Shown: positions 47,556-57,869 of the stretch, piece after piece | How positions within the stretch are numbered: the first letter of the stretch is position 1 | Layout: each line of letters begins with the position of its first letter | NCBI RefSeq assembly: GCF_003947455.1 | Contig: NZ_QHJH01000016.1 | Span: 1-64,000, forward strand | Origin: Streptomyces sp. WAC 04229 | GTDB lineage: Bacteria > Actinomycetota > Actinomycetes > Streptomycetales > Streptomycetaceae | Direction of reading: 5' to 3' | Length of the DNA stretch: 64,000 nt | Notes under the pieces: generated by a model | What the model saw: the letters and a program-made list of their open reading frames with translations, nothing else | What the model was told of the DNA's origin: nothing | Databases searched by the model: none | Made by a program: the position numbers and the translations under genes

Positions 47556-48031
47556 CGAAGCTCCCGTTGTTCCACAGCACGGTCCGCCCGGAGTGGGTCG
47601 ACTACAACGGCCACATGAGCGAGGCGTTCTACGTCCTCGTCTTCGGGCACGCCACGGACGCGCTGATGATCGAGACGGGCCTGGGCTCCGGCTACCGCGA
47701 GTCCACGGGCTGTTCCCTCTACACGGTCGAGTCCCACGTCCGCTATCTCCGGGAGGTGCCCGAGGCCACCCACCTGGCCGTCCGCACCCGCGTGCTGGGA
47801 GCGGCGGAACGCAAGGCGCGCTTCGTGCACGAGATGTACGTGGTCTGCGAACCGGGATCGGAGCCGCTGCCCGACGCGGGCCCGGTGGCGACGACCGAAC
47901 TGCTCGCCGTCCACGTCGACCAGCGGGCCGGCCGGGCCACCGAGTTCCCGGACACGGTCCGGCACCGCTTCTCGGAGCTGACCGAAGCGGCCCCGTCCTG
48001 GGCGGGCCGCTCGATCCGCGCCGTGACCTGA
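47552..48031 (+). CDS. cdhB: betainyl-CoA thioesterase (hotdog fold, CdhB-like)
   Basis: The 159-residue hotdog protein has the 4-hydroxybenzoyl-CoA thioesterase pattern VDYNGHMSEAFY with its acidic/polar catalytic residue, followed by TVESHVRYLREV. It would release glycine betaine, an osmoprotectant, from betainyl-CoA. The GTG overlaps the dehydrogenase stop (GTGA), indicating coupled translation. No choline or glycine-betaine degradation genes are in the window. Confidence 0.85.
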   Translation: MTKLPLFHSTVRPEWVDYNGHMSEAFYVLVFGHATDALMIETGLGSGYRESTGCSLYTVESHVRYLREVPEATHLAVRTRVLGAAERKARFVHEMYVVCEPGSEPLPDAGPVATTELLAVHVDQRAGRATEFPDTVRHRFSELTEAAPSWAGRSIRAVT

Positions 48032-48068
48032 CCGTGCGGCCCGGCCCGCGCCGGTGCGCGACGCCCGG

Positions 48069-49721
48069 TCAGCGCCTGCGGCCGGCGCGCAGTTCCAGGT
48101 GCTCGGCTTCGAAGCGCGCCCGGAAGCCGCGGTCGTGCGAGACCGCGACCACTCCCCCCGGGTACGCCGCGAGCGCCGCCTGCAGGTCCTCGGCCAGGTC
48201 GAGTGCGATGTGGTTGGTCGGCTCGTCGAGGACGAGAAGGTCCGCGGGCCGGGTCACCAGGGTCGCGATCTGCAGGCGCCGCTGCTGCCCCACCGACAGG
48301 GCGGCGACCGGCACGAGCAGGTCCTGTTCGCGGAACAGCCCCAGGGACAGGAGCTGTTCCGCGTACTCCTCCGGCGGCCCGGGCCGCCCGGCGGCGAACG
48401 CGGCGAGCAGCGGCAGCCGCGTGGCCCGCGCGGGCAGTTCCTGGGCGAGGTATCCGATGCGGACGGGCCGGCGCGCCGTACCCGCGTCCTGCCGCAGATC
48501 GCCCGCCAGGACGCGGAGCAGCGTCGTCTTGCCCGCGCCGTTCTCGCCCGTGACGAGGAGGCGTCCTCCGGGCTCGATCGTCAGGAGGCCGTCCAGGCGC
48601 AGCCGTTCCCCGACCCGTACGTTGTCGAGCTCGGCGAGGGCGCCCTGGACCGGGCCGCCGAGCGCCGACGGCAGCGCCGTCGTGAACCGGAGCGGTACGG
48701 GCGGCTTCGCCACCGGATTGCGCCGCAGCCGGTCCAGGCGCTCCCGCACCGAGCGCACCTGGCCGCCGAGTTTCGCCTCGCTGGAGCGGCGGTGCTTGCC
48801 GAAGCCCTGCTTCGGGTCGCGGCCGGTGATGGCCAGCCGTCTGCCCGCGGCCTCCAGCAACTCCTGTGCGTGGGCCACCTCCTCGACCCACTCCGCGTAC
48901 CGCTGCTCCGCTCCGCGCCGGGCGGCGGCTTTCGCGGCGCGGTACCCGTCCCAGCCGTCACCGAACCGGCGCACGGTGCGCTCGTCCCGGTCGACCTCGA
49001 GGATCGTGGTGGCGATGCGCTCCAGGAAGCCGCGGTCGTGGGTGACCGCGACGACGGTGCCGCGGTGTGCGCGCAGGTGTTCCTCCAGCCAGCGCACGGC
49101 CGTCGCGTCGAGGTGGTTCGTCGGTTCGTCCAGGAGCAGCAGTTCGGGAGCGGCGGCCAGGACGCAGGCGAGGGCGAGGCGCGACTGCTCGCCGCCGGAC
49201 AGTGATCCGAGCGGGCGCTCCCGGGTGAGCCCCGTCAGCCCGAGCCCGTGCAGGGCGACGTCCACGCGGGCGTCCGCCTCGTATCCGCCGCGTTCCTCGT
49301 AAGCGGTCAGCAGCTCGCCGTACGCGGCCAGCTGCTCGTCCGTCGCGTCGGCGAGGTGCTCCTCCGCGGTACCGAGCCTTCGCTCCATGTCGCGCAGTTC
49401 GGCCAGAGCGAGGTCGACGGCGTCCTGCACGGTGCGGTCGGCGTCGAGGTCGAGGGTCTGGGCGAGATGGCCCGTCCCGCCGGGGAAACGGACGGTGACC
49501 TCACCCGCGTCGGGCGTCTCGGCCGCGGCGAGCAGGCGGAGCAGGGTGGACTTGCCGGAGCCGTTCTCACCGACGACGGCGGCCTTCTCACCCGGCCGGA
49601 CGGTGAAGGAGACCTGGTCGAGGACGGTCCGGGTGCCATAGGACTTGGTGACGGACTTGACGGACAGCTGCGCCACGGCGGGGACGGCGGTCGGCAGCAC
49701 GGTACGGGCGCGGTCGCGCAT
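48069..49721 (-). CDS. ABC-F ATPase, probable ribosome-protection antibiotic resistance protein
   Basis: The 550-residue protein has two ABC ATPase domains and no membrane segment: Walker A GENGSGKST (51-59), signature LSGGE (174-178), Walker B LLLLDEP; then Walker A GENGAGKTT (392-400), signature LSVGQ (475-479) and a second DEPTNH. The interdomain linker of about 100 residues (240-345) is Arg-rich. ABC-F proteins of this size in Streptomyces (LmrC, TlrC, OleB types) displace macrolides, lincosamides or pleuromutilins from the ribosome. A leader peptide and attenuator-like leader precede it. The linker tip sequence does not allow me to name the drug. Confidence 0.87.
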   Translation of the reverse strand: MRDRARTVLPTAVPAVAQLSVKSVTKSYGTRTVLDQVSFTVRPGEKAAVVGENGSGKSTLLRLLAAAETPDAGEVTVRFPGGTGHLAQTLDLDADRTVQDAVDLALAELRDMERRLGTAEEHLADATDEQLAAYGELLTAYEERGGYEADARVDVALHGLGLTGLTRERPLGSLSGGEQSRLALACVLAAAPELLLLDEPTNHLDATAVRWLEEHLRAHRGTVVAVTHDRGFLERIATTILEVDRDERTVRRFGDGWDGYRAAKAAARRGAEQRYAEWVEEVAHAQELLEAAGRRLAITGRDPKQGFGKHRRSSEAKLGGQVRSVRERLDRLRRNPVAKPPVPLRFTTALPSALGGPVQGALAELDNVRVGERLRLDGLLTIEPGGRLLVTGENGAGKTTLLRVLAGDLRQDAGTARRPVRIGYLAQELPARATRLPLLAAFAAGRPGPPEEYAEQLLSLGLFREQDLLVPVAALSVGQQRRLQIATLVTRPADLLVLDEPTNHIALDLAEDLQAALAAYPGGVVAVSHDRGFRARFEAEHLELRAGRRR

Positions 49722-49789
49722 GGATCTTTCCCTGGTGATTCGAGGGGGTCTACGGGCAGCAGAAACGGCGGCAGGGGCCGTGCCCGGAC
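49722..49789 (-). promoter_or_regulatory. attenuator-like leader between leader peptide and ABC-F gene
   Basis: In the transcript CGGGCA (49786-49781) can pair with TGCCCG (49758-49753) enclosing a CGGC/GCCG stem. An alternative GGCA (49784-49781) with TGCC (49773-49770) excludes it, and CCCTG (49776-49772) can pair with the CAGGG (49734-49730) of the ribosome site. Such exclusive pairings suit ribosome-stalling control. No long U-run is present, so translational attenuation seems at least as likely as transcriptional. Confidence 0.5.
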
Positions 49790-49813
49790 TCAGACGAAGA
49801 AGAGGAAAGCCAT
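49790..49813 (-). CDS. seven-codon leader peptide MAFLFFV
   Basis: A tiny frame encodes M-A-F-L-F-F-V and a stop, 68 nt before the ABC-F start. It begins 6-7 bp after a well-spaced -10 box, so its ATG would be the very 5' end of the mRNA. A short hydrophobic peptide of this kind is what drug-stalled ribosomes translate in known resistance leaders. Its reality rests on position and promoter fit, since a seven-codon frame can arise by chance. Confidence 0.6.
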   Translation of the reverse strand: MAFLFFV

Positions 49814-49819
49814 GCCCCC

Positions 49820-49848
49820 ACTGTACGAGACGGAACGTCTCGCCGCAA
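49820..49848 (-). promoter_or_regulatory. ABC-F promoter whose spacer is a perfect inverted repeat
   Basis: On the minus strand TTGCGG (49848-49843) and TACAGT (49825-49820) are 17 bp apart. The 17-bp spacer (49826-49842) is exactly CGAGACGGAACGTCTCG, arms CGAGACG/CGTCTCG around GAA. A repressor binding there would block the promoter completely. Confidence 0.65.
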
Positions 49849-49878
49849 CACGTGGGTGCGCGTCGGAGGTGGCGTCGG

Positions 49879-50592
49879 TCAGTAGATGCTCAGCCCGTAC
49901 ACCGACAGCCACTCGACCACCGGCTGGTAGTAGGTGACGCCTCCAGAGCTGCAGTTGCCGCTGCTGCCGACGATGATGCCCAGCGCGGTGGTGCCGGAGA
50001 AGGCCGGGCCGCCCACGTCTCCGGGTTCGGAGCAGAGGTTGGACCGGAAGAGACCGCTCACGCTCCCTCCGCCGTGATTGACCGTGACGTTGACCGCCTG
50101 GACGATCCCGCAACGGTGTCCGGTAGTGCGTCCGACATGGCAGACCGACTGGCCGACGACGGGGTGGGCCGCGGCGGTGATGTCGCGGGTGCCCGCCCCG
50201 GCGCCCAGGGAGACCTCGCCCGGACGGGCGACCGTCGCGCCGGTGTACCGGACGGTCGCGTAGTCGTTGCCGGGGTAGCTGACCCCCGCGGTGACCCCGA
50301 CCGGGACCGTGAGGGCGGCGTCGGCGTACCAGGAGGTGCCGGCCGTCTGGGCACACCGGCCCGACAACAGCGCGTACTCGGCGGATCCGGAACGGGCGTT
50401 GAACCCAACGGTGCAGCGGGCGCCCGCGCTGTAGAGGACGTCGCCGCCGCGCACCGCGAGGGCGGCCGGCCTCTCCCGCGACGCGGCGTCCGCCACCGGC
50501 CCGAGGACGGCGGTCCAACCGAGGAGCAGGGCCAGTAGAGCGGCGGCGGTAACGGCGACGTGCGAGGGGCGGTCGGAACGCGTGCGAGCCAC
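49879..50592 (-). CDS. streptogrisin-like S1 pseudoprotease, exported
   Basis: The 237-residue protein has a signal peptide (about 1-37) and an S1 chymotrypsin fold aligned throughout with streptogrisins A/B: CTVGFN, NDYATVRY, VVGQSV, VQAVNVTVN, GLSIY end. The triad is broken: the TAGHC histidine is replaced (SGRC, R79) and the GDSGG serine is Val (GDVGG, V193); only D110 remains. Disulfide partners C60-C80, C151-C161 and C187-C214 are kept. There is no propeptide of the usual length. The frame is intact, so it is a folded non-enzyme, perhaps a binder or inhibitor. The GTG at 50592 has GGAGG 5 bp upstream, better than the ATG at 50610. Confidence 0.85.
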   Translation of the reverse strand: MARTRSDRPSHVAVTAAALLALLLGWTAVLGPVADAASRERPAALAVRGGDVLYSAGARCTVGFNARSGSAEYALLSGRCAQTAGTSWYADAALTVPVGVTAGVSYPGNDYATVRYTGATVARPGEVSLGAGAGTRDITAAAHPVVGQSVCHVGRTTGHRCGIVQAVNVTVNHGGGSVSGLFRSNLCSEPGDVGGPAFSGTTALGIIVGSSGNCSSGGVTYYQPVVEWLSVYGLSIY

Positions 50593-50735
50593 AGCGGCCT
50601 CCAATGTCATGTACTGACCATTGTGGGGCTCGCGGAGCCGGGCGGTCAGACCCAAAGCCGCCAACCCGGGCGGGTGGATCCGCGCGGCCGGCGACCCGAG
50701 CGCCGACGGGTGGCGGGGCAGCGAGAACGAGCGGA

Positions 50736-50765
50736 AGCCCGCCACCCTTTCGGGGGTGGCGGGCT
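50736..50765 (-). terminator. strong terminator of the lamin-tail gene
   Basis: A perfect 12-bp stem, AGCCCGCCACCC with its complement, closes a TTTCGG loop. It lies 38 bp after the lamin-tail gene stop and upstream of the pseudoprotease start. Confidence 0.88.
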
Positions 50766-50802
50766 CCTTACCGGCTGAGACGGTCAGCGGTGGGTCCGGG
50801 CG

Positions 50803-51276
50803 TCAGCGGCGACCGCCGTGGCGGTGGTGACCCCAGGACTTGTCATCGATGAAGCGGCCGTGGTCGTTGCGGAGGGTCGCCGTGTCGGAGCGGTTGCCCC
50901 ACACGTGGCGGTTGCGGTCCTGGAACACGTCGGTGCGGGTGTCGCGGCCCTCGCCGGTGTGGACGCGGACGGTGGCGCGGCCGTCGAGGCGGTAGTGGCG
51001 GAAGGTGTAGCGGTGGCCGTCCTCACCCCTGAGGGTCCAGCCGCTCAGGTTGACCGCGCGGCGGGTGTTGTTGGTGATCTCCACCCATTCCTTGTTCAGC
51101 GAACGGTTGGAGCGGTTGTCACGGCCCGGGGCGTCGTACTGGACGTCCGTGATCTCGATGCGGGGCCGCTGACGCTCGTGGTCGGCGGCTGTCGCCGGCA
51201 CCACGAGTGCGGCGGTCAGGGCTCCGACGGCGAGGGCGCCGGCGGTCAGGCGGCGGGCGGTGATGGACTTCGACAC
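50803..51276 (-). CDS. exported lamin-tail-domain protein
   Basis: The 157-residue protein has a signal peptide (about 1-33, ending PATAA) and a single lamin tail domain (LTD): IEITDVQYDAPG, EWVEITNNTRRAVNLSGWTLRGEDGHRYTF, then ATVRVHTG. LTD modules bind surfaces or DNA in secreted bacterial proteins; alone its role is unknown. The C-terminus is His/Arg/Gly-rich. The GTG at 51276 follows a GGGGGA site. A hairpin (51309-51330) lies in its leader. Confidence 0.85.
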   Translation of the reverse strand: MSKSITARRLTAGALAVGALTAALVVPATAADHERQRPRIEITDVQYDAPGRDNRSNRSLNKEWVEITNNTRRAVNLSGWTLRGEDGHRYTFRHYRLDGRATVRVHTGEGRDTRTDVFQDRNRHVWGNRSDTATLRNDHGRFIDDKSWGHHRHGGRR

Positions 51277-51977
51277 AGGTTCCCCCTGCTTTGTGCGGGC
51301 ACCGCCGGCCCCGGGATCCAGGTCCCGGGGTGGTGGTGCGTGGTGCGTTGCGCGGCCGGTCGGCCGTGCCCTCACAGATTGCGGGCCGGTCGACCGGTTC
51401 GTGGAGAAGACGTGAACGGTGTTACCAACCGCCGACATCCTGGTGACCCTCGGCTGTATTGAGCATTTATGTGCCGAATGCACTGTGTTGACGCCGCTGG
51501 AGCACGTGTCCCCTTGTGTCCGTTGGGCCGAGGGCCGCGACCGCCACGGCACGCCACCCCGACACCTCGAGAGCGTTCACCCGAAAGTGAGTAACAGCGC
51601 GGGCCGCTCTCCTGAGTCCGAGGTGTGAAGAAGCGGCACCGCGCCCAGGCGCACGCCCAGGAAGCCGTGCCGATGCCGTCGCCCGCAGCCGCTCCACCAG
51701 CCCCGGACAACCTCAAGCGACCAGGGCCAGGACCTGCGGTTCTGCCTTCACTCCACCGGATCACCGGCTACGACGCCGAGGGCGCCCACCACCACACCGC
51801 GCCCTTCGACGTTCGGTGCCGTCACCGAGCACCAGAGGCCTCGATCCATGTCGGCCGCCGCGGTCCCGCGCATGCTCGCTCTGTCGCGCGCGATGTGCGC
51901 CCCGGACTCGGGAGGGGACACGCTCACCGCAGTCCAGCAACGCCACCCGACCCCGCCCAGCGCAGGCGAACGACGCC
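51277..51977. other. 700-bp region with no confident gene
   Basis: The part next to the lamin-tail gene is its leader, with an 8-bp hairpin CCCCGGGA/TCCCGGGG (51309-51330). Bases 51410-51500 are more AT-rich than the surroundings (TGTATTGAGCATTTATG), as promoters are here. An open frame starting near 51612-51625 (GTG after GAGG; KKRHRAQAHAQ) runs on opposite XdhC and lacks recognisable domains; I consider it unsupported, possibly a decayed gene. Confidence 0.5.
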
Positions 51978-53126
51978 TCAGCGCCCGGCCGCCCTGGGTC
52001 GTCCCCATGGCTGCGGACGCTGCTGGATCGGGGTGTGGGCGCCGGTCAGGGAGGCGCCGGTGCCGCCGCGGCGGGTGGCGACGATCTCTGCCGCGATGGA
52101 CAGGGCCGTCTCCTCGGGGGTGCGGGCGCCGAGGTCGAGGCCGATGGGCGACCTGAGGCGGGCCAGCTCCAGGTCGCTCACGCCGACCTCGCGCAGGCGC
52201 GCGTTGCGGTCCAGGTGGGTACGGCGCGAGCCCATCGCGCCGATGTACGCCACCGGCAGCCGCAGCGCCAGCTTGATCAGCGGGATGTCGAACTTGGCGT
52301 CGTGGGTCAGCACGCACACGACCGTGCGCGCGTCGACCTCCGTGCGCCGCAGGTACTCATGGGGCCACTCGACGACGATCTCGTCGGCGTCCGGGAAGCG
52401 GAGCCGGGTCGCGAAGACGGGGCGGGCATCGCACACCGTCACGTGGTAGCCGAGGAACTTTCCGGCGCGGACCAGCGCGGAGGCGAAGTCGATCGCACCG
52501 AAGACGATCATGCGGGGGGCGGGCACCGAGGACTCGATCAGCAGCGTGAGCGGCGCCCCGCAGCGCGAGCCCTGCTCACCGATCTCCAGCTTGCCCGTGC
52601 GGCCGGCGTCCAGGAAGGCACCCGCCTCGGCCGCCACCGTCCGGTCCAGTTCGGGGTGGGCGCCGAAACCGCCGGCGCGGGAGCCGTCCGGGCGGACGAG
52701 GAGCGCGCGGCCCATCAGCTCCGCCGGGCCGCTCACCACCCGCGCCACCGCCGCCGCCTCCCCCCGTGCGGAGGCGGCGAGCGCGGCGGCCAGCACCGGC
52801 CGGGCGGGATCCGCCGCCCGTACCGCAGTCACGAGGATGTCGATGACCCCGCCGCAGGTCAGACCCACGGCGAAGGCGTCCTCGTCGCTGTAGCCGAAGC
52901 GCTCCAGGACGGTCTCGCCGTCCCCCAGCGACTGCCGGCACAGCTCGTACACGGCCCCTTCCACGCAGCCACCGGAGACCGAGCCGATCGCCGTGCCGTC
53001 GGCGTCCACCGCGAGGGCGGCGCCGGGCTGGCGGGGGGCGCTGCCGCCGACGGCCACCACGGTGGCCACCGCGAAGTCGCGTCCCTGCTCGACCCACCGG
53101 TTCAGCTCGTCGCCGATGTCCAGCAT
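51978..53126 (-). CDS. XdhC/CoxI family molybdenum-cofactor chaperone
   Basis: The 382-residue protein has the XdhC_CoxI domain (about 10-80; GGSAPRQPGAALAV, GSVSGGCVEGAVYE) and a C-terminal Rossmann domain (about 205-345; AYIGAMGSRRTH). Family members bind molybdenum cofactor and insert it into xanthine-dehydrogenase-type enzymes. No such enzyme is in this window. It is the last gene of a five-gene operon with a 12-bp gap. In Streptomyces sp. K30 the rubber cluster includes the molybdenum hydroxylase OxiAB, a plausible client beyond the window edge. The last 30 residues look unstructured. Confidence 0.88.
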   Translation of the reverse strand: MLDIGDELNRWVEQGRDFAVATVVAVGGSAPRQPGAALAVDADGTAIGSVSGGCVEGAVYELCRQSLGDGETVLERFGYSDEDAFAVGLTCGGVIDILVTAVRAADPARPVLAAALAASARGEAAAVARVVSGPAELMGRALLVRPDGSRAGGFGAHPELDRTVAAEAGAFLDAGRTGKLEIGEQGSRCGAPLTLLIESSVPAPRMIVFGAIDFASALVRAGKFLGYHVTVCDARPVFATRLRFPDADEIVVEWPHEYLRRTEVDARTVVCVLTHDAKFDIPLIKLALRLPVAYIGAMGSRRTHLDRNARLREVGVSDLELARLRSPIGLDLGARTPEETALSIAAEIVATRRGGTGASLTGAHTPIQQRPQPWGRPRAAGR

Positions 53127-53138
53127 CTTCCCGGTCGC

Positions 53139-55282
<2,144 letters not shown>

Positions 55283-55314
55283 GGAGTCGTCTCCTTGGCA
55301 CGCTGAAGGTGGAG

Positions 55315-55935
55315 TCACTTGTCGCGCAGGGCGGGGTAGACCGTGTCGACCAGGTGGAGAACGGTGCGTGTGAGCATCACGTGCAGGTCGCTGCGGCTGA
55401 GGGTGCCGCGCACCAGCCATTCGCGGGAGGCGGCTTTGAGCATGCTGCTGTGGGCGCGGATCATCGCCCGGAGCTTCTCCCGGCCCTCGGTCACGTCGGC
55501 CATCATGGCGGCCTCGAGGACACGGTCGGTCGCGATCTCGTCGGCTTCGAGCATGATCTGGTCGATCTCCGGGTCGTTGCCGAGCGCTTCCAGGCCGATC
55601 GCGGACAGCCACATCTCCCGGTTGCGTTCCACGACCTCGAGCCACCGGTCGACGCAGATCGAAACGCGCTCTTCCGCGGTGGTCGGCGGCAGCCGCTGCG
55701 AGACGGACGCCGGCACGACCATCATCTGCCGGACCACCTCCAGATACAGCTGGCGCTTCCCGCCGAAGTAGTGGCTGACCAGGGCACGGGCCACTCCTGC
55801 CTCGGAGGCGATGTCCGCGACGGACACCGTGCTGTAGCTCTTGGCCCCGAACAGCCTGCGGGCGACGCCGAGGATCTCGGCTCGCCGGGCGTCCGGCTCC
55901 ATCCTGCGGCGCGGGGCCTGTCGCTGAACGCCCAT
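55315..55935 (-). CDS. TetR family transcriptional regulator
   Basis: The 206-residue protein has a TetR helix-turn-helix (about 15-60; ILGVARRLFGAKSYSTVSVADIASEAGVARALVSHYF) and a helical ligand-binding part. It lies within the operon, 35 bp after the acyl-CoA ligase gene and 32 bp before the acyl-CoA dehydrogenase gene, so it probably controls the operon by an acyl-CoA effector, like FadR/PsrA-type TetR proteins. The candidate sites are the CTATTGAC boxes in the ligase-thiolase intergenic region. Confidence 0.9.
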   Translation of the reverse strand: MGVQRQAPRRRMEPDARRAEILGVARRLFGAKSYSTVSVADIASEAGVARALVSHYFGGKRQLYLEVVRQMMVVPASVSQRLPPTTAEERVSICVDRWLEVVERNREMWLSAIGLEALGNDPEIDQIMLEADEIATDRVLEAAMMADVTEGREKLRAMIRAHSSMLKAASREWLVRGTLSRSDLHVMLTRTVLHLVDTVYPALRDK

Positions 55936-55970
55936 GTGGTGGTTCCTTCCGTGGTCGCGGTGTGCCGGAC

Positions 55971-57791
55971 CTATGTGTACATCGACTCGATCGTGGCGGC
56001 GTGCGCGTCGTCTATGGCGCGGCGGCGAAGGCTCAGCTTGGGTGTCAGCTCGCCGGTCTCCGCGGTCCAGGGGCCTGCGATGACACGGTGCTTCTTCACC
56101 TGCTCCGTGCGCGACAGCACCGCGTTTGCCTCGGCCACGGCCTGGTCGAGCGCCGCGTGGACCTTCGGGTGCCGGGTCAGCGCGTCCAGATCGGACGCGT
56201 CGGCGACACCGTTCGCCTGGGCCCACAGCGGGGCCGTCTCCTCGTCCAGTACCAGCAGGGCGGTGACGTAGCGCCGCCGGTCCCCGATCACGACGGCATG
56301 GGCGATCAGAGGGTGCGCTCGCAGAAGGGACTCGATCTTGGTGGGGGCGATGTTCTTCCCGCCGTCGGTGATGATGATCTCTTTCTTGCGGTCGGTGATG
56401 GTGACGAAGCCACGTGAATCGACCGTTCCCACGTCTCCGGTGGGCAGCCAGCCCTCCGCATCGGTCGCGGGCTCGACGCCACCATCGCTGTTCAGGTAGC
56501 CGGCGAACACGACCGGTCCCCTGACGAGGAGTTCACCATCATCGGCTGCCTTGACCTCGATGCCCGGTCCGGGCCTCCCGACCGAGCCGAGTGCAAAGGC
56601 GCCGGGGGTGCTGACCGTTGCCGCGCCGGTGGTCTCGCTCAGTCCCCACACCTCGTACACCGGCAGCGACACGCTCGCCAGGAACTCCAGTACGCGGGTC
56701 GGAATCGGTGCCGCGCCGCTGAAGGCCCGGTGGCATTCGTCGAGGCCGATCGCGGCCCGGACAGGCCGCATCACCCGGGTATCGAGTTCCTCCCACACCT
56801 CGGCGAGCTCCGCCGGGACGTCCTTGCCGTCGGAGCGGAGCCGGTACGCCTCCAGGGCGGTCTTCCGGGCCTGCTCCATGGCCGCGGACTGTTCGTCAGG
56901 CAGTGCCGCGAGCTTCGCCTGCAGGCCGGCGGCGAGCTTCTCCCACACCCGGGGCACGCCGAAGAAACCGTGCGGCCGCACCGTGAGGAGCGTGGGCAGG
57001 AGTTGATCGGGCTCCGGGCAGATCGTGACGTGGCCCGCATTGCATATGGGCATGTAGATGCCCAGGACCCGCTCGGCGATGTGGGCCAGGGGAAGGTACG
57101 CGACCGAGCGCGGGTGGTCCGGCACCTTGACGAGCTGCTCCTGCATCAGGCACTCGTGGATCACGTTGCGGTGGGAGAGCACCACGCCCTTGGGCTCGCC
57201 GGTCGTACCCGAGGTGTAGGCAAGGGTCAGCGGATGGTCGGTGGTGACGGCGTCCGCGAGTTCCTCGAAGCCGGCGTCGTCGGGAGGGACCGCGCCGCGT
57301 ACGGCCGTGTAGCTGACGAAACGCGGGTCGTCGGCCGGAGCGGCGTCCCAGTCGAGCATGACGACGGCGCGCAGGTTCGGCAGTTCGTCCAGGACCGGAC
57401 GCCACCGCCGCATCTGTTCCTCGCCCTCCAGGACGAGGACGGCAGCCGCGCTGTGCCGGGCCAGGGCTCCGATCTGCTCGGTACTCAGCGTGTCGTACGT
57501 GCTGCAGGGCAGGGCACCGACATGGACCGCGGCCAGGTCGGCGATCCAGTGCTCCGCGCGCTTGGACATGGCGATGAGCATGCGATCGCCCCGCTTCAGT
57601 CCCAGGGCCACCAGGCCCCGGGTGACCGCGGCCACCTCGGCGCGCAGCTGCGACCAGGTCAGGGTCCCGGCGTCCGGGCCGATACCGGTGGTCAGAGCCG
57701 GACGCTCGGCGTACTGCTGGGCGTTGCGTCGCAGGAGTGCGGTGATCGTTTGCCCTTCGACGGACTCGTGCAACTGCTCTGCTGTGGCCAT
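55971..57791 (-). CDS. long-chain fatty acyl-CoA ligase (FadD15-type)
   Basis: The 606-residue AMP-forming ligase activates a fatty or isoprenoid acid as CoA ester. The P-loop YTSGTTGEPKG (about 190-200), VWGLSETTGA, and the hinge motif LPTGDVGTVDSRGFVTITDRKKEIIITDGGKN are present. The length and N-terminal EGQTI segment fit the FadD15/long-chain subgroup. GGGAGGGG lies about 8 bp before the ATG. It is the first gene of a five-gene operon, divergent from the thiolase gene. Confidence 0.92.
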   Translation of the reverse strand: MATAEQLHESVEGQTITALLRRNAQQYAERPALTTGIGPDAGTLTWSQLRAEVAAVTRGLVALGLKRGDRMLIAMSKRAEHWIADLAAVHVGALPCSTYDTLSTEQIGALARHSAAAVLVLEGEEQMRRWRPVLDELPNLRAVVMLDWDAAPADDPRFVSYTAVRGAVPPDDAGFEELADAVTTDHPLTLAYTSGTTGEPKGVVLSHRNVIHECLMQEQLVKVPDHPRSVAYLPLAHIAERVLGIYMPICNAGHVTICPEPDQLLPTLLTVRPHGFFGVPRVWEKLAAGLQAKLAALPDEQSAAMEQARKTALEAYRLRSDGKDVPAELAEVWEELDTRVMRPVRAAIGLDECHRAFSGAAPIPTRVLEFLASVSLPVYEVWGLSETTGAATVSTPGAFALGSVGRPGPGIEVKAADDGELLVRGPVVFAGYLNSDGGVEPATDAEGWLPTGDVGTVDSRGFVTITDRKKEIIITDGGKNIAPTKIESLLRAHPLIAHAVVIGDRRRYVTALLVLDEETAPLWAQANGVADASDLDALTRHPKVHAALDQAVAEANAVLSRTEQVKKHRVIAGPWTAETGELTPKLSLRRRAIDDAHAATIESMYT

Positions 57792-57840
57792 GACGGGTCC
57801 CCTCCCTCGCGAGACGTGAGCGGATTGCTGAGCGGACCCC

Positions 57841-57869
57841 ACAGTGAACCGCTCTTGGCGCAGAGTCAA
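57841..57869 (-). promoter_or_regulatory. promoter of the ligase operon
   Basis: On the minus strand TTGACT (57869-57864), a 17-bp spacer and CACTGT (57846-57841) form a promoter. Its -35 lies within CTATTGAC, the same octamer found at the thiolase promoter facing the other way. Confidence 0.65.

Noticed and set aside
51612..52449. 274-residue + strand frame over the XdhC 3' end
   Set aside because: It runs antisense to XdhC for half its length and shows no domain; low-complexity Ala/Pro/Arg/His composition.
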